Assembly (NCBI GenBank): GCA_025345505.1
Contig: JANVCC010000030.1
Coordinates: 6,996,254 to 7,060,253, forward strand
Origin: Todiramphus chloris collaris
Taxonomy: Eukaryota > Chordata > Aves > Coraciiformes > Alcedinidae
Length of the DNA stretch: 64,000 nucleotides
Direction of reading: 5' to 3'
The notes beneath the pieces were generated by a model. The model was not told the origin of the DNA and did no database searches. It worked only from the letters and a program-made list of their open reading frames with translations. This document shows, piece by piece, positions 47,719-61,000 of this stretch; the stretch's first letter is position 1; each line of letters starts with the position of its first letter. The position numbers and the translations under genes were made by a program.

Positions 47719-48609
47719 AAATCTTTTAGGTTGGGAAAGACCTTTCAGATCAGAGTCCAACCATTAACCTAGTTTACCAACCACAGAAAACCACTAGCCA
47801 TTTTTTTACCCAGTAATGTTTACCCCCATCCAAGCCATGAGTAGCCAGTTTCTCCAGGAGAACTCTGTGGTAACTGTGTCAAAAGCTTTACTAAAGTCCA
47901 GTTAACAACATCCACAGCCTTTCCCTCATCCAATAAGTGTGTCACCTTATCACAGAAGGAGATCAGGTTAGTCAACTAGGACATGCCTTTCATAAAGCCA
48001 TGCTGACTGGGCCTATCAGCTGGTGCTCTCCTATGTGCCATGCAATGGCATAAGAGATTATCTGCTTCCTAACCTTTCTGGCACCAAAGTCAGACTGACA
48101 GGCCTGTAGCTCCCTGGATCCTCCTTCAGGACCTTCTTGTAGGTGAACATCACATTTGACAACCTCCAGTCAACTGGGACCTCCCTGTTTAGCCAGGACT
48201 GCTGATAAATGATGCTAAATGGCTTGGTGAGCACATAGCAAAATCTATCAGTACCCTTGAGTGGATCCCACCTGGCCCCATACAATTGTGTTTGTGTAAA
48301 TGGTGTAGTAGGTCACTGAGCATTTCCTCGTGAATTACAGAGGCTTCATTCTACTCCCCATTCCTGACTTCCAGCTCAGATCACCTGGAGAACAACTGGT
48401 CTTACTATTAAAGACTGAAGAAAAGGAGATAAATTCAGTACCTTGGCCTTTTCCTCATCCCTGGTCACTGTGTTTCCCCCACCACATCCAATGAAGGATA
48501 GAAATTCTTCTTAGCCCTCCTTTTATTGCTCATGTATTTACAGAGACTTGTTTTATTGTCTTTTACAGCAGTAGCCAGACTGAGTTCTGGTTGGGCTTTG
48601 GCCCAACTG
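47719..48609 (-). mobile_element. CR1 LINE, internally deleted copy
   Basis: The - strand 3' end is present (GGTTGGACTCTGATCTGAAA, then GGTCTTTCCCAACC). Immediately before it in element order comes ORF2 text from much further upstream. Recognisable pieces are SIIYQQSWLNREVPVDWRLS and KEDPGSYRPVSLT, then the region for LDEGKAVDVV and KAFDTV (read on + as GTGTCAAAAGCTTTACTAAA). The joint lies at about 47765-47790, and roughly 1 kb of ORF2 and 3' UTR present in intact relatives is missing. The 5' edge (about 48609) falls inside ORF2. The same subfamily style is seen in the 31.8 kb copy. Confidence 0.95.
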
Positions 48610-51600
48610 TACAGTACATACACACATGTGTGCATATTATACTAAAGAGACAAAATGAACCAATGGTCATCCTATTTTCAAGTCTGAAACTCTTAGTAGG
48701 AACAGATTAAGAAATTCAACAGGAGAGAACACAAGAGGGAATGCCAGAATGAATTAGTGTGGGCAGTTGCATCATGTGTTGGTGTCACACTGGAGGGTCA
48801 CTCAGTCTACAAACCAGGAAAGAAACTTGAGGTAGAACAGAAGGGGAATGGTTGTATTTTGCAAGCTGTTATAGTCGGGTCTATCTGACAGAGAAGATAC
48901 TGCTTCAGAAATATTTACCACATATGCTTTGCAGCCCATGTAGTTAACATAATTCAGTCAGATTTTTATAACAATTTAGATTTAGAATAACTCCAAGTAA
49001 CACCAGATAAAAGATCAGAGTCTGTCCTTTCGTAACTGATGAGTTCAGCAACCTGTTTAGTGTCTTGCCTGACATACTGGACTTCTCACAACCTTTTGTC
49101 TTCTCTTGTGCTCTCCAGCTGGAGAACGGATCATACAGAAGTCTCTCAACTGAACCACATCCAGAGCTGGCCAGATGGTCTATCAAGTCACCTTTACCTA
49201 CTGATGCAAAATACCATCAACTGCCAGTATTTACCAGTTTGATGTGAATGTTATCTATTGTCAAGAACTGCAATAACCAGACATGACACTGAACACTGCA
49301 ATAGCTGTAACCTGTGTGGAATGGAAGGAAACAGAACAGTTGTCATCTTCAGGGCTTCAGTTCCCACAACAGATTCCACCCTCCCCCTGCCTTTAGTTCA
49401 GATATTTCAATTCTTTTAAGTGCAGCATCTTGAATTGTCCTAGAGCTAATTCAGAAACTCATCTGATGTTTGGACAGAGTTCATTATTCAAAGGGCACAT
49501 TATCAATTCCTGACATCCAGGGAGAGAACTGCGTCTGGAGAATTTTCACTCTGTGTCAGAAGAAAAACACAGCCACAAGTATCCTGATGGAAAAAATATT
49601 ACATAGCACTACACATGTATGTGTTCAAGGCTCTGTCTGCTTGGTGTCTCTAGCTACATATTGCAGAAACTAAGTTTACCATTAAAAGCCATAAACTTTA
49701 ACTAAAGAAAATCTAAGGATCAAAAGAGCAAAGGAAAAGGATGATAAATTCAGTGTGATGTTCTATATAGCATCAGACAGAAATTTTGTTTTATACCTCC
49801 TTCAACCAGTGAGTTGAGTGAAAATGAGGTTTCCAGAGCAGACATTACAGACACCAAGTAACTAACAAAGATCAGTTCTTACAAAGGTACTTAGTTTCCA
49901 CTCGTCCATCTTCAGAATTTAGCACGGGATTTTGCTGTGTTTAGAAGCACCCTGAACACAGCCCTAAGATTTCCTTATGCAATGTACATGCGCACACACC
50001 AATCACACCCCTGGTACATTTTTGCACAACACAAGCAGAAAGTAGCATAACAATCTCTTCCTGTGTCCCCAAGGTATGTGAAAAGCTCACATTCATTCAG
50101 TGAAATATTAGAACAGGTAACAGTATCAATTAATTTGAAAACATTAACTGCCTAAGCATTACTACCTAGCTACCATGCTTCTTCCTTAAGACTCTTCTCC
50201 CCTTCATCACTGCTCCATTTCTCAAGGGTCAGAAGTGCCCATTTAACACAATGGCGATCAGAATAAAATCAATCCACAGAAAATTTATATGACAGAACTA
50301 ATTCCTTGTCTTGTTTCAGAAAACTGGAACATTTATTTTTAAAGCTAACTGCCCTCATTCAAAACCTGTCCTTTACTGTGATATACAAATGCTATGATCT
50401 ACTCAAGCTTACTTTCTAGTGTTCTATGGATCACACAATCATTGGCCAAAGTATAAACAACTGTACGCAAACATCAAGATGAGGACAAATCAAGGAATGA
50501 CAGAAACTACAGCAGCCACTCTGACAATTATCAAAGAAACTTATAAGCCAAAGCATTGTCAACAAAATATTTTAGGCATTAAGACAAAGTGTTTCAAGGC
50601 CAGAAACTGGCTAAAGAAATTGCATTTGCATGGGTTACTAGAAAAAAAAATTAAATGTTTTGCAGAGAATTTGTGAGGAATACTTTAGTGAGGTTCATAG
50701 TCTTGCTAGAGCATGCAGTAAGAACTTGACAATGACTATGTGACTTAAGTACTGTTCATATTAGTGCTGGAGAAGCTGAGATGTGCTTTACTAATTTCAT
50801 GCATTAACTTTGGTCTATTGAAATCTCCTCCATGCAGAGTATTCATTCTTCACAATGCTCTCCTACCCTATTGTGTATAAAAACTTTTGTCCAAGACTGA
50901 CTTTGTTTTGTGAGTCAGTAATAAAAAGCCAGATGCCTTGTGTCATGTACATTAAAGATATACTTGCACTGTGAAGCACTAGAGAGTTTCCATCAGAGAC
51001 AGGGCCTCATCTTACAAGACACAGCAGAAACAACTTTAAACAGTCCTTCACTTACTGCATCAGCGTGCTCCATAACTGTACAACCCTTCCTCCCAGTTCA
51101 CATTCACTGCTAATGTTGTTTCTAAGCAGATCACACTACCAATGTTTGAAGTCATTAGTTTTTTTAGCCTTGTCTGCTTGTGTGGGTTTGCAATTGGAAA
51201 ATATTTCTCATATCTACTTCAAAAATACGTTATTTCTCTTATCTTAGCAGCATGCATTAGGAGTGTGATAAACTAGTCACTACTATCAGCACCTTCCTTA
51301 ATATTTAGATGAGATCATTTTGACTGGCAAGGCAGAAGCAGAACTTCCAGATGAGATCATTAAACATGATGCTGTTGAAAACCAAGGAAATCCATTCTAA
51401 ACAAGTCTCATTATCACACAGGCTATAGATTATCAGGAGCAAATCTAAATACGTACATTGTCAGCTTTCCTTGTAATAACCTAGAAACTGACTTGTCCCT
51501 TGGCTCATCCTTTCCTATCAAAGCACTCTAATTCCAATGAAATCCCATTTTATCCCATAATTTTACCCATCTCTTGCCTCAATCCGTTACTACTTCTCAT

Positions 51601-52849
51601 GAGTTTAGCCACCTGAGTCCTAGAGAATCAGCCTAAGACATCGCTGTTCAGGTGCACGATAAATAAACACTCACTACAGTTGGGTTTGGCCTCAGCTATA
51701 TTCTTACATGTTACCTTCGGGGATAGGTTCTCTGCAGACCTTCTCTTCAGCAGATTCCCAGATACTCACAGAAACAATGTAAACAGAGTAAAAACAAAGG
51801 AAAAGGCAGAGAGTATGCAGTCTATAGTGCAAGCCCAGCTTGCACGTGTTTTAAATATAAATTGAAGTACAAAGCACCATCAAAGTTCATGTTACAGAGC
51901 AAGGCACTCACAAGACAAGAAACTAAAAACTATGGTGAGATTCAGCTCCAAGTACACACGTCACATAATCCATTTTTAAGATTCTATACCCACATTTGGG
52001 TACCAGGCCAGTACTGAGTCAAAAAGGGACTTCCCCAAGGTACTACATTAAGCAGACACTATTATTGTGTTCAGCTGGATTAATTTCTACTGAAAGGCTG
52101 CACAATTTGTTCACCCACTTAAACCCAAGGGAGATAGGCTCCTGTCACTCTCACTGGGGTCAGTGACAACCACTTGCATACATGCACGTGCAAAATAGCA
52201 CGGCATCACTCAGTGTTAGCACCACAGCTGAGGTATGACGTTAGAGGTTACCTAGGATGACAGAGAAAACCTCGCACCGTCTGGTGCAGCACGGACCATT
52301 CCAGAGACTGCAAATTCAGCCTTACCTTTGTCACTTCCCCAGTGCTTTTGACAATCCTCAAAATAGCAGTCTTCGGTGAGAAGTCCAATTCTTCACCTCT
52401 GCAGAAAGAAAAGCAGTGAAACTTTATTACTGATGTGCTTTCCCACAAGAGGTGAAAGAATGGCAGGGTAGATCTAAATACATTCTGCATTTAACACAAT
52501 AGCTGTACCATTGCACATCTTAAAATCTGAGGAACAGTTTTCAGCAACATTACATCTCAACTATTACACTTCTTTTTATAAGAGAAGAGCTGCAAACCAC
52601 GGGCCTGACCTTACAAAGGGTAACTGATAACAAATGCTGTAACAGAAAAGAGTTTGCTGAAAAAACTCCTGAAACACTGTAAAACATAGAAGCGATTAAA
52701 GTACAACCCTTTGTCTTACTTTGCAGTGGGATGACTGCATCAGAGAAAATGAATTCCTTCCCAATTTATTTACTAGTATCTTAGCAGATTTTAATTTTGT
52801 TGACACCAGCTCCTAAAAATGATAAAAGTACATCCATTCTGCTTCTCAC
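48610..52849. other. unique noncoding DNA
   Basis: No gene or named repeat. The one notable item is the exon-like interval at 52326-52398 on the - strand. Confidence 0.42.
52326..52398 (-). other. exon-like interval (best of its kind, unproven)
   Basis: On the - strand the acceptor CTGCTTTTCTTTCTGCAG is close to ideal. The 73-base interval ends in GACAAAG followed by GTAAGG. One frame is open for 24 codons after a single leading base (GEELDFSPKTAI, then LRIVKSTGEVTK) and both others are stopped. Phases would be 2 at the start and 0 at the end. The peptide has a natural mix of charged and hydrophobic residues and is the most protein-like short exon candidate here. I cannot name the protein, and no neighbouring exon is secure. 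Confidence 0.28.
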
Positions 52850-53400
52850 ACTAGCTTATTCGAATGCATATGAGGGCAATTACTTCTTGACAACTCTCTT
52901 GATGAATAACTGAGCTCTTTGCTAAGCTTGTCACATTGATCGTTGGCCAGCAATGCAATTAATAAAGTATTGCTGTCCACATAGCACATTAATAACAAGC
53001 CTGAACTAGAGGTGGCAAGTCTCATAGATCCAGTGCATTTTAATCTTTCATACCCTGCCAGCTCAGAAGATTAAAGAAAATCTCTAAGACAATCTCCACA
53101 TGCCAGCACTGGGTTCCATGACATCCCAGCCAGGGTTACAAACTTGAGACCTAATATTTCATCAATGCAACTCAGTTGGACATTTCAAGCTCCATTTCCA
53201 AACGCTGCACTGCCTTGTGGCCAAAGCAATATTTATTTATTTCTCTTTCCTCTTTAAACTCCTGAAAGGTAGAATTGATCAAAGTTGTCAGCTCAACCAG
53301 AATTCATTAGAAAATAATGGCCATAAATTCAGTGCACTCTGAAGCATTGCTTAATAATTCCATAACATTTAGAATGGAAACAATCAATCTAGGAAAGGTC
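52850..53400. promoter_or_regulatory. candidate enhancer-like noncoding block
   Basis: Contains CAGCAAT...ATTGCTG arms around GCAATTAATAAAG (52948-52975), ATTCGAATGCATATGAGG near 52858, TTGATCAAAGTTGTCAG (TCF/SOX-like) near 53276, AATTCATTAGAAAATAATGG near 53300 and GCTTAATAATTCC near 53349. No repeat or open frame. Judged regulatory by motif density only. Confidence 0.27.
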
Positions 53401-56400
53401 CCACCTCTTCAATACAGGAAAGGATGAATCAAAGCTTGGTCATGAGCAGCAAGTCTGGAGCTTTCACACATTTTATAGTAATTTTAATTGCTGCTCTTAG
53501 AGTTCTGCCTACAATCAGGCTTTAAGCAAAATATTTTTTGATTTCTAGGATATAATATGATCTGGGTTTTTTTACTCAAGTCCTCAGAAGAAAGCAAGCT
53601 CATCTGGTAGACAAATATTTTTAAGAACCCCAAAAAACTGCTCTGTCATCCTCAGAAATACTGGTGCTTCTATTAGACATTAAGAATAAGTTCCAAGTAC
53701 ATCTCAGACCTTGGACGAACACCCACAATACCCACATCAAGTCCTCTTCTATTGTCTGTCCTTATCTTTGCCTGTCTTCCAGTTGCTTGACACTGAACTT
53801 TACTGTCATCTACAAGGATGTAAGGCACAGTAGAGATTCTCCTCTAAGATCCAATAATAATCCTTGATTTGCACTAGCTTTTACCAAGAAGCAGAAATAC
53901 AGGGGAGTAAAACCAAGAAAAAAGCACTGTCTCTCTTCTATCAGAGACACAAAAAAGCAGGGCAAAAGCTTCCAGGCACCCCAGTAGTGCTAATCTCCAG
54001 TTGTCAATCAAGACTAGTTACATACTATGAATAATTGCTCCAAGGATCCACATCTCTACCCCACCATGTAGGCAGGCACTGATTCCCATGTTTCCAGGTA
54101 CAAAGTCACAGTCTGTCCTGCAAGTAAGACTATTTACCTTCAAAGGGCACTTCAAATCTTTTACATTTCATTTCCAGCTTAACTCAAATTTTGTCATACC
54201 AATACCTGGCACAGAACTGTTCTTATCCACAGAGTTCTACAGAGAAACACAAGGATCTTAATAGCTTATGAGTCAGTAAAAGAATGATCAAAAACTAAAA
54301 CAACTACAGCACAAAAACAAACAGCAAACAAAGCAACACAAAAAAACCACAAGACCTAGTCCAATTCAGAATACCTAATCAATCCACTTTGTAAACATTT
54401 CTCCTTAATTGTTTTGCTAACGCGTAAAACCAAAACTTAACATGACAACTTCAACACCAGGGAAAATATGTAGTCACATAAAGAACACAAAATGAACAAA
54501 TACCAGAAACCACTTTTTCACAAAAAGATATGCCAAGGATTTGGAACCATTTGATATAAATGAAAGAAACTAGTCACTGCCTCTGAAAAAATGAAGATGT
54601 TATATCATTCAACACGGACTGAGGACTGTTCCCAATGTATTTGCTCAGTACTTCAAATGGGATTATGATTAAGAAGAATAACAAAAAAAAAAAAGAAACA
54701 AGTCAAGGACAAAAAAAAAAAGGAAAACGAGAGCAAAGAGAATCAGTGCAATGACAGAGAGAATGTACAAGCATAAGACAAACTCAGGCTTCTGATTACT
54801 ATAATAAAAAAATTACAATTCCATCATCAGAAGAATGACTTTGTCCAGAAGACAAAAAAACATCTGAACGAGACAAAAATTAAGGGTGAGGGGGGAGTAG
54901 GTAAAATAAAGTGCTACACCAGAAGGCATGCAGCATACCAAAAATACTTAGACCAAGTTGACAACAGCACACACACCACACCAAGCACAAGGTTAAAAGC
55001 TGCTCAGTGGAGAAAAACTGCAGCAGTGAAGTAGGAGATGGAAGGCTGAGTCCAAAGAGGACTGAACTTATTCCAGTAGCATGAGTAATAAGGCACTGAC
55101 AAGTTACCAGCTTAAAACTCTTATCTGCCTTCCCATCAAGAGTGGCATCTGTGCCTGGCATGCTTCAGTCACCGACACTGTGGACCCCACACAAAGCTGG
55201 CTGGGCACAAATGCAACACCAAGGTGGTATCCTCAACGTGCACCAGCTGAGTCTGTTCTTGCAAGCATTGGCAGTTTGACACCTTAAGTTAGTTAAGAAA
55301 CAGAGAAAACTCCTAAGGATATGTAAATAAACTCACTGTACCATTTCAGTGGTGCACAGTAACACTTCCAAGAATCGAGGTAGCCTCCCTGTTTGACACT
55401 GAACTGCACAACATAGACCATGCAATGCTTAGATGTCTAAACAAGTCTCAGGTGAACTAGAGCTGCACTGTCCTGCATCACAGATATTCTCTTACTGCTC
55501 TTAAATTCATAAGCGATATGCCCCAAGGGCCAGGGGTCCCCTGTGAAGACAGGTGGGAGGGACTATCTGACATGCTGCTGCACGATACCATTCCAATTTC
55601 TCTGAAGTGTTTGAGAAGAGCAGCAGGACCGCTCAGCACACCACCTCAGGCAAAGACCAGACCACCACTGAAGTCTTTGTTCCAGCTGGCAAGCACAGTC
55701 CCACTGAAATACTTCCTCCTTAGGTTGTCAAGGTACAGAAAGCCTTGGGATAAAGCTTTCCTTGGCAATCTGAAGTAATGCAGTCCTGTCTCAAGTTTAT
55801 GGCTCTCAGCAACCTGCTCAGCTGTAGAGAGAGATTCGCTGTCTATTGGACTACCTCAACTGTGAGCTAAACCCAGCTCACAGGCCAGGAATGTATTATA
55901 CTCATAAGCAATTAATTAAAGATGTTCTCAGACTCCTAATAGCCCTTTGGTCTTCAATACCTTGCTTCGCTTTGCCAGGAATGGATGCTGTGCCACGGGG
56001 CTGCCTTGCTACAAGAGTTTTAATTATGCTTTATTTTGTCTTTGGTTTCAAGGGCATGTTTAACACCCTTAGGCTAACACAATGGGATATCTTATTTGTC
56101 TGTTTACATTAAATTAGACTAAAAGTGACATAGCAGAAGCAATGTGGATTTTGGAAGCTTCTTCACATTCTGTTAATAGAAAAGTTTAATAAGGAAAACT
56201 TGACCTTCAATAATGAAATGAAAGTTTATCAAGGAGGTATAATATACTGGCAGTGGATTAAATCACAGTTTGCACTTCACTTCAAAGGTGGCTTTCAGAA
56301 GATAACCCATGCAAAGTAGTTGTCTCATCTCTGTGTGTTTAAGGACTGCAGGACGAAAAGACATTTGTATTGTAAATTGTGAACAGCAAGACGGCAGCAC

Positions 56401-57580
56401 CCAATCACAAACCCAGTTAAAGTCATCTGTTAGCAGTGTGCCTAAAAGCACTTGCCTTATAACACACCACTTTCCCAGCTTAATGTACCAGTTCAGCAGC
56501 AGAGATTCATTCTACCATGAAATTTAGCATGAAGCAAACTCATCTGGAGGAAACAGTATGCATGCAAAATGTCAGTGGAAAGGATATCATGGGAAACAAT
56601 CTTCCAACAGCCCACTGAGGATGGATAGATAGGTGCTTGCAGACAGTGTAACTGAACTTACATTTCTCTAAGATGGCAGAAGCCTCGGGGAAAAAAGTAC
56701 AGCAATACCCAGAATGTAATGTCTAGAGATTGCACTATCAAGTGCTCTCAGCATAAGCAATGCAAGATAAGATAGCTTAATGATAAATGCTGGAGTTAAA
56801 AAGAGTAAACTGGTGGTGGGAACCATTTATTTCATCCACCTAAGAGTTTTGCCATTAAATGAGAAGTGGAAAAAACCTACATCCACTTTTATATATCCTG
56901 TTCTTATTTGGCCAGTCTTTTCTCCAAGGCAAGAGAAAGCTTGACCTTATGGAGTTATGCAATAAAACTCCCTAAAACTTCTCCAAGGAAGCTGTTAAGA
57001 GATGCTCTTTCCAAATGCATTTGTTCTTTCAGTTTTCTAAAAGGTCTGTTGAAGGCAATTGTCATAGCAGGAAACAGAACACTGTAGCACAGGCACCTTT
57101 CAGAAAGTCAGAGGAAGAAATTTTTCAAGGAAGTTGTCACAGTGAGTAAAGGTACAAAGAAATGACAAGTGAGACAACTAAATGGTGATGTTCTACCTTC
57201 CATCAACATATATGGTCCCTGCAAGCCCCAACAGAAATGGCTCCTATCAGCTCATAGGGAGTGTTTTGCACCGCCCCAGTCAAGAAGTATTTCTTTTTTT
57301 ATTTTTGTAGGGACACAATTTTTAATCAAATGTGCTCACAGAAGCTGGAATGAACGCACCTGCAGTCACTAAGGGCCATAATCACCAGGTATTAAAATGC
57401 AGAATATAATACAGCAACTTTAATGTCATGGGACTTGGGTCCCCAATGGATAGTTTCAATTTACAAGGATGTAGCAGCATGTAGAAGGAAAGCATATTTT
57501 TGAAATAACAAGCTTTTAACCATCAGCTGAAGTAAATTGGTGCCACCCTACAAGGATTCTTCAAGGGATTTTTGGTGAGC

Positions 57581-57624
57581 AAATACCCATGTAGACAACA
57601 AAACAAATACCCATGCAGGCAACA
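57581..57624. repeat. two-copy tandem duplication, 24-bp period
   Basis: AAATACCCATGTAGACAACA at 57581-57600 recurs as AAATACCCATGCAGGCAACA at 57605-57624 with two differences. It is a local duplication with no associated element. Confidence 0.75.
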
Positions 57625-60505
57625 GGAAGCTTTCTGTCTGGAAGAATTTCTTTCTGGAGAGATCACTAGAAAAAAGGTGTTCAGGAGTCTATAGCAACTT
57701 CTAACTCTGGGACACTCTGGTGATGGCCTGAACAGACAGACAGTTCAGCACTGAGAACATGAAAAGACGGAAGCAAAACCCAGTCAGTCAGGTACACGCT
57801 ACTAAAAATCTTTGCCTTAGTATCCTGGAAGAGGGAGGCTATGGACAGAGTAAAGAACAGATAAGATTTCTCAAGTGAAGAGAGAAGAGTAATTGTGGCC
57901 AGCGACTCAAAGGCAATAACAAGTGAGTGTCTCACAGCCTATTTTGTATACTAGTCACTGAACCTCTGTTAATGACTGGGGAATGAAGAAAAAAACCACA
58001 CAAACGTGACAGAAAAACCACAGTTTTGAAGCAAAAGGGGTAAGTCGTGGTTCAGATGCCAAAAAAAGAGCACAACACTCATGATAAAAACTGGAGTTGT
58101 CTATTCTGTCTTCCAGAAGCAGTATAATAAATGCTTTATATTTAGTGTCAGCGACTTCCAATAAATTGTGATAGGTTTATGTATGCTGTTCACTGCTTTA
58201 TGGAGTTGACTTGAAGGTTGTCCCTACATACACCAAGATACCTCTGTACCAAGTCTTGCTTAGTTAAAGAAAAAACAAAACAGAACACCCAAACATACAA
58301 ATATATAGCCACGCTGCCCTTCAGCCCTCAGCGCATCAATACTCTCCCTCCCTCCCGCCTCCTGTCTCAAACAGCCCGTATTCAAGAGTCCAGAAGATCC
58401 TGGTACACATCCTTTCCAGCATCACTAGTAGGTCATCTTCTCATCCCATAGAGTACCACAGCATTGCAGGGATTTTTCAGTACACGGCCTAAAATATTAA
58501 ACGACCAAACCTCAATGAATCACGTCAAGGTTGTGACCAGCTTTGTTTTTCTTGTTGCTTTGCTCATGCTGCCCTGTTTTATACCTACACTAGAACAGCC
58601 TAAGGCACTATGGAAGCACTGCAGTCAGAAGAAAGATCTCCACTACAGATAAATTGTCTTTCAAACAAAATGAAAATAGCACTATCTTCAAGAGCATAGG
58701 ACTAAAAATCAAGAGCAAAACTTTTTGGTTGTTTGATGAAAAACAACCTAGAAATATACAGTAGATGTATTGTTTTGGACAACTCAGCAGCTGCAAGTTG
58801 ACTGTAGGCAGACAGCAGCTGATCCCATTTCCTCCCTTCTATCTTGAAAGTCAAAGTGCAAAGAAGTATACAAATAAGAAAAAGAAAACAAGTCTAAAAA
58901 GCTCATTTGATAGTCTGGGCAGCTGTCCAAGCACACTGTTAGAGTGACAGGATATATAACTGCCTATGTAAGTGCACAGTCTGCCCAGTACTTACAACTC
59001 AATAGAAAAAAATACAACTACGAAAGGTGTGTAGATTGTGAGCTTAGATAACTACATTGTTAAGGAGGAGAAATAAAGTAGGAAAAAAATGCAAGAAAAT
59101 AATATCCATATACTGAGAAGACTGCAATAGAAAGTATCCACTTGACTTTAAGAGATACTGATATTTGAGCAGAATGTTCCAGCATCACTGCTGCAAGGCA
59201 GTGTGGGTTTGCAGATGGTATAGCAGGCTCCTTACCCTGCACTTGGCCTTAACAGCATTTGCTGGTGAAGGGCTGGACACTTCACCTAAAGAGATGCATG
59301 CAAAGCGGACTGCAAAGATGCTGACTGCACTGCAAGACAGCATCCTTGAGAACTTATAAAACACCAACTAAAATACCCCTTAAGTAACAATCTAGAATTT
59401 AATTCCGGGGTTCTTGCAAATCAGCATCACTGACTCACACCTTAACCTAAAACAGTTGCTCTTGAAGACAATTTAGGTATTCTAATTTTGGGAAGGACCA
59501 TCTGTCAAGACAAAAAAATTTAAGTAACTAAATAGGAAGTTACAGATCTCTTTCAATTGAGGAAAGCACTTCATACATATGGAATGGAGTGAAACCAAAA
59601 CAGAACAAATGGAACAAGTCAGCCCCAGCTTGTAATGCCTGAGATCTAGCACTTGATTCTGCAAGACTATTCATCATTTAATTAATGACTGGTTAGCCTT
59701 TGGAATAGCTGGAATCACCTCAACCTGGCCAGTGTGCCACAGTCCAGCAACCCCCCCCAATACAAATACCCAGCCCCGAGCCACAGAATATTGCTGCTCA
59801 CTCCACATTTAAAGAAGGCAAGGTAAGCTTGGGTCACAGCTGGAGCCTTTGTTCCTTAACCAGATGGAGCAAGTCTGATGCCCAGAATCCCCTATCAGTC
59901 CAGTTATTTTCTATCACTATTTTTAACATTTTTTTCCCTATAAATATATTCACAGACACTATTTAAAAGTCACTTCTCTGTTCAAAAAAACCCCACAACA
60001 GCAGGAAGACATTATGTAGCAATGCACTAAGGTGAACTATATGTAAAGGAAGCCTGCCAAAATGAGTTATTCCTCCTTCTTGATAAGGCAGCCTTTTTTT
60101 TCTTACAGTGTCTCACTTGAGGGTTTACATGAGTATACAGTCAAGAGACAAACACCTTCATTTTTTTTTGCCACTCTTTCAGGCTGTCATCAGCTTCATT
60201 GCCATGACACCAAACCTCCTTTTACACTGCTTTGTGAATACACAACCCAGTCATACACTGGAGGCCTGAGTTGCCACGCACAGCATTCCAGGGTTATTCC
60301 CACAGCTTTGAGCCCTGTCACTCTTCGTGAAGAATGGAACCTGACTGCAACACTGCCGAAGACATTTTCCTTCCTTCCCAGGGCTGTAACCATTCTAATC
60401 CACAAGTTTTACTTTGTGTCTCTTCCATACGTAGCTTTCCTCTCTCATTTATCATTCACATAATAGAAGCATGCCCCTAAACTAAGTACGTCAAGTCAGG
60501 TATGG

Positions 60506-60524
60506 TAATACAATACAATACAAA
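60506..60524. repeat. short AATAC/AATACA repeat
   Basis: About three units of ATACA (AATACAATACAATACAA), too short to be a variable microsatellite with confidence. Confidence 0.6.
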
Positions 60525-60779
60525 TAAAAGTTGTCTTAATCTTCCCAAGGCCACACAATGTGTAAAAAGCTTTTACAGCTCCAGATGCCTGTAGTATTGA
60601 ATTTTTTTAAAAAGTAGCATTATTTCTAGTTCCACTGGACAACTGACTTGATAAGATGTGTTCTCAACGGAAACAATGCTTTTCAAAAAGAATATTTTCA
60701 CTTCAATCTTAGATTAAAAAAACCAAAAGCCCACACTGATAAAGATCTGGTTTGAAGCCCTGCAATACAAATTAAGTTA

Positions 60780-61000
60780 TCACAGCAGGGCTTTAACTGT
60801 AATAATTTAACTTGTCAGTTCGCATCATTGACTGACTTGAAGAATGCATGGAGCTTAACCAATCAATACCATAAACGGTTTGAATGGCTCGGCAGGAATA
60901 GCCTAGTCTTAATTTGAGGTCAGATCTTATTTCTTTTAAGCCTCATTAGCAGAAGCCAATATAAATCCAGAAATGCTAAGACAAAAGCAGAAAGCTTTCT
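60780..61000. promoter_or_regulatory. candidate enhancer-like noncoding block
   Basis: Includes ACTGTAATAATTTAACTTG, TTAACCAATCAATACC, CGGTTTGAATGG, GAGGTCAGATC (a nuclear-receptor-like half site) and AGCCTCATTAGCAG. It is the weakest of the enhancer-like calls, being short and based on scattered motifs. Confidence 0.18.

Larger units (their letters stand above)
53401..60779. other. unique noncoding DNA
   Basis: A/C-rich tracts at about 54298-54350 and 57988-58004, A-rich runs near 54680-54722, and a 24-bp tandem duplication at 57581-57624. Frames of up to 133 codons (60062-60463 +) resemble no known protein. No gene called. Confidence 0.42.

Noticed and set aside
60062-60463. 133-codon + frame as a protein gene
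   Set aside because: No recognisable domain; T-rich stretches give Phe/Ser/Leu-rich text typical of translated noncoding DNA.
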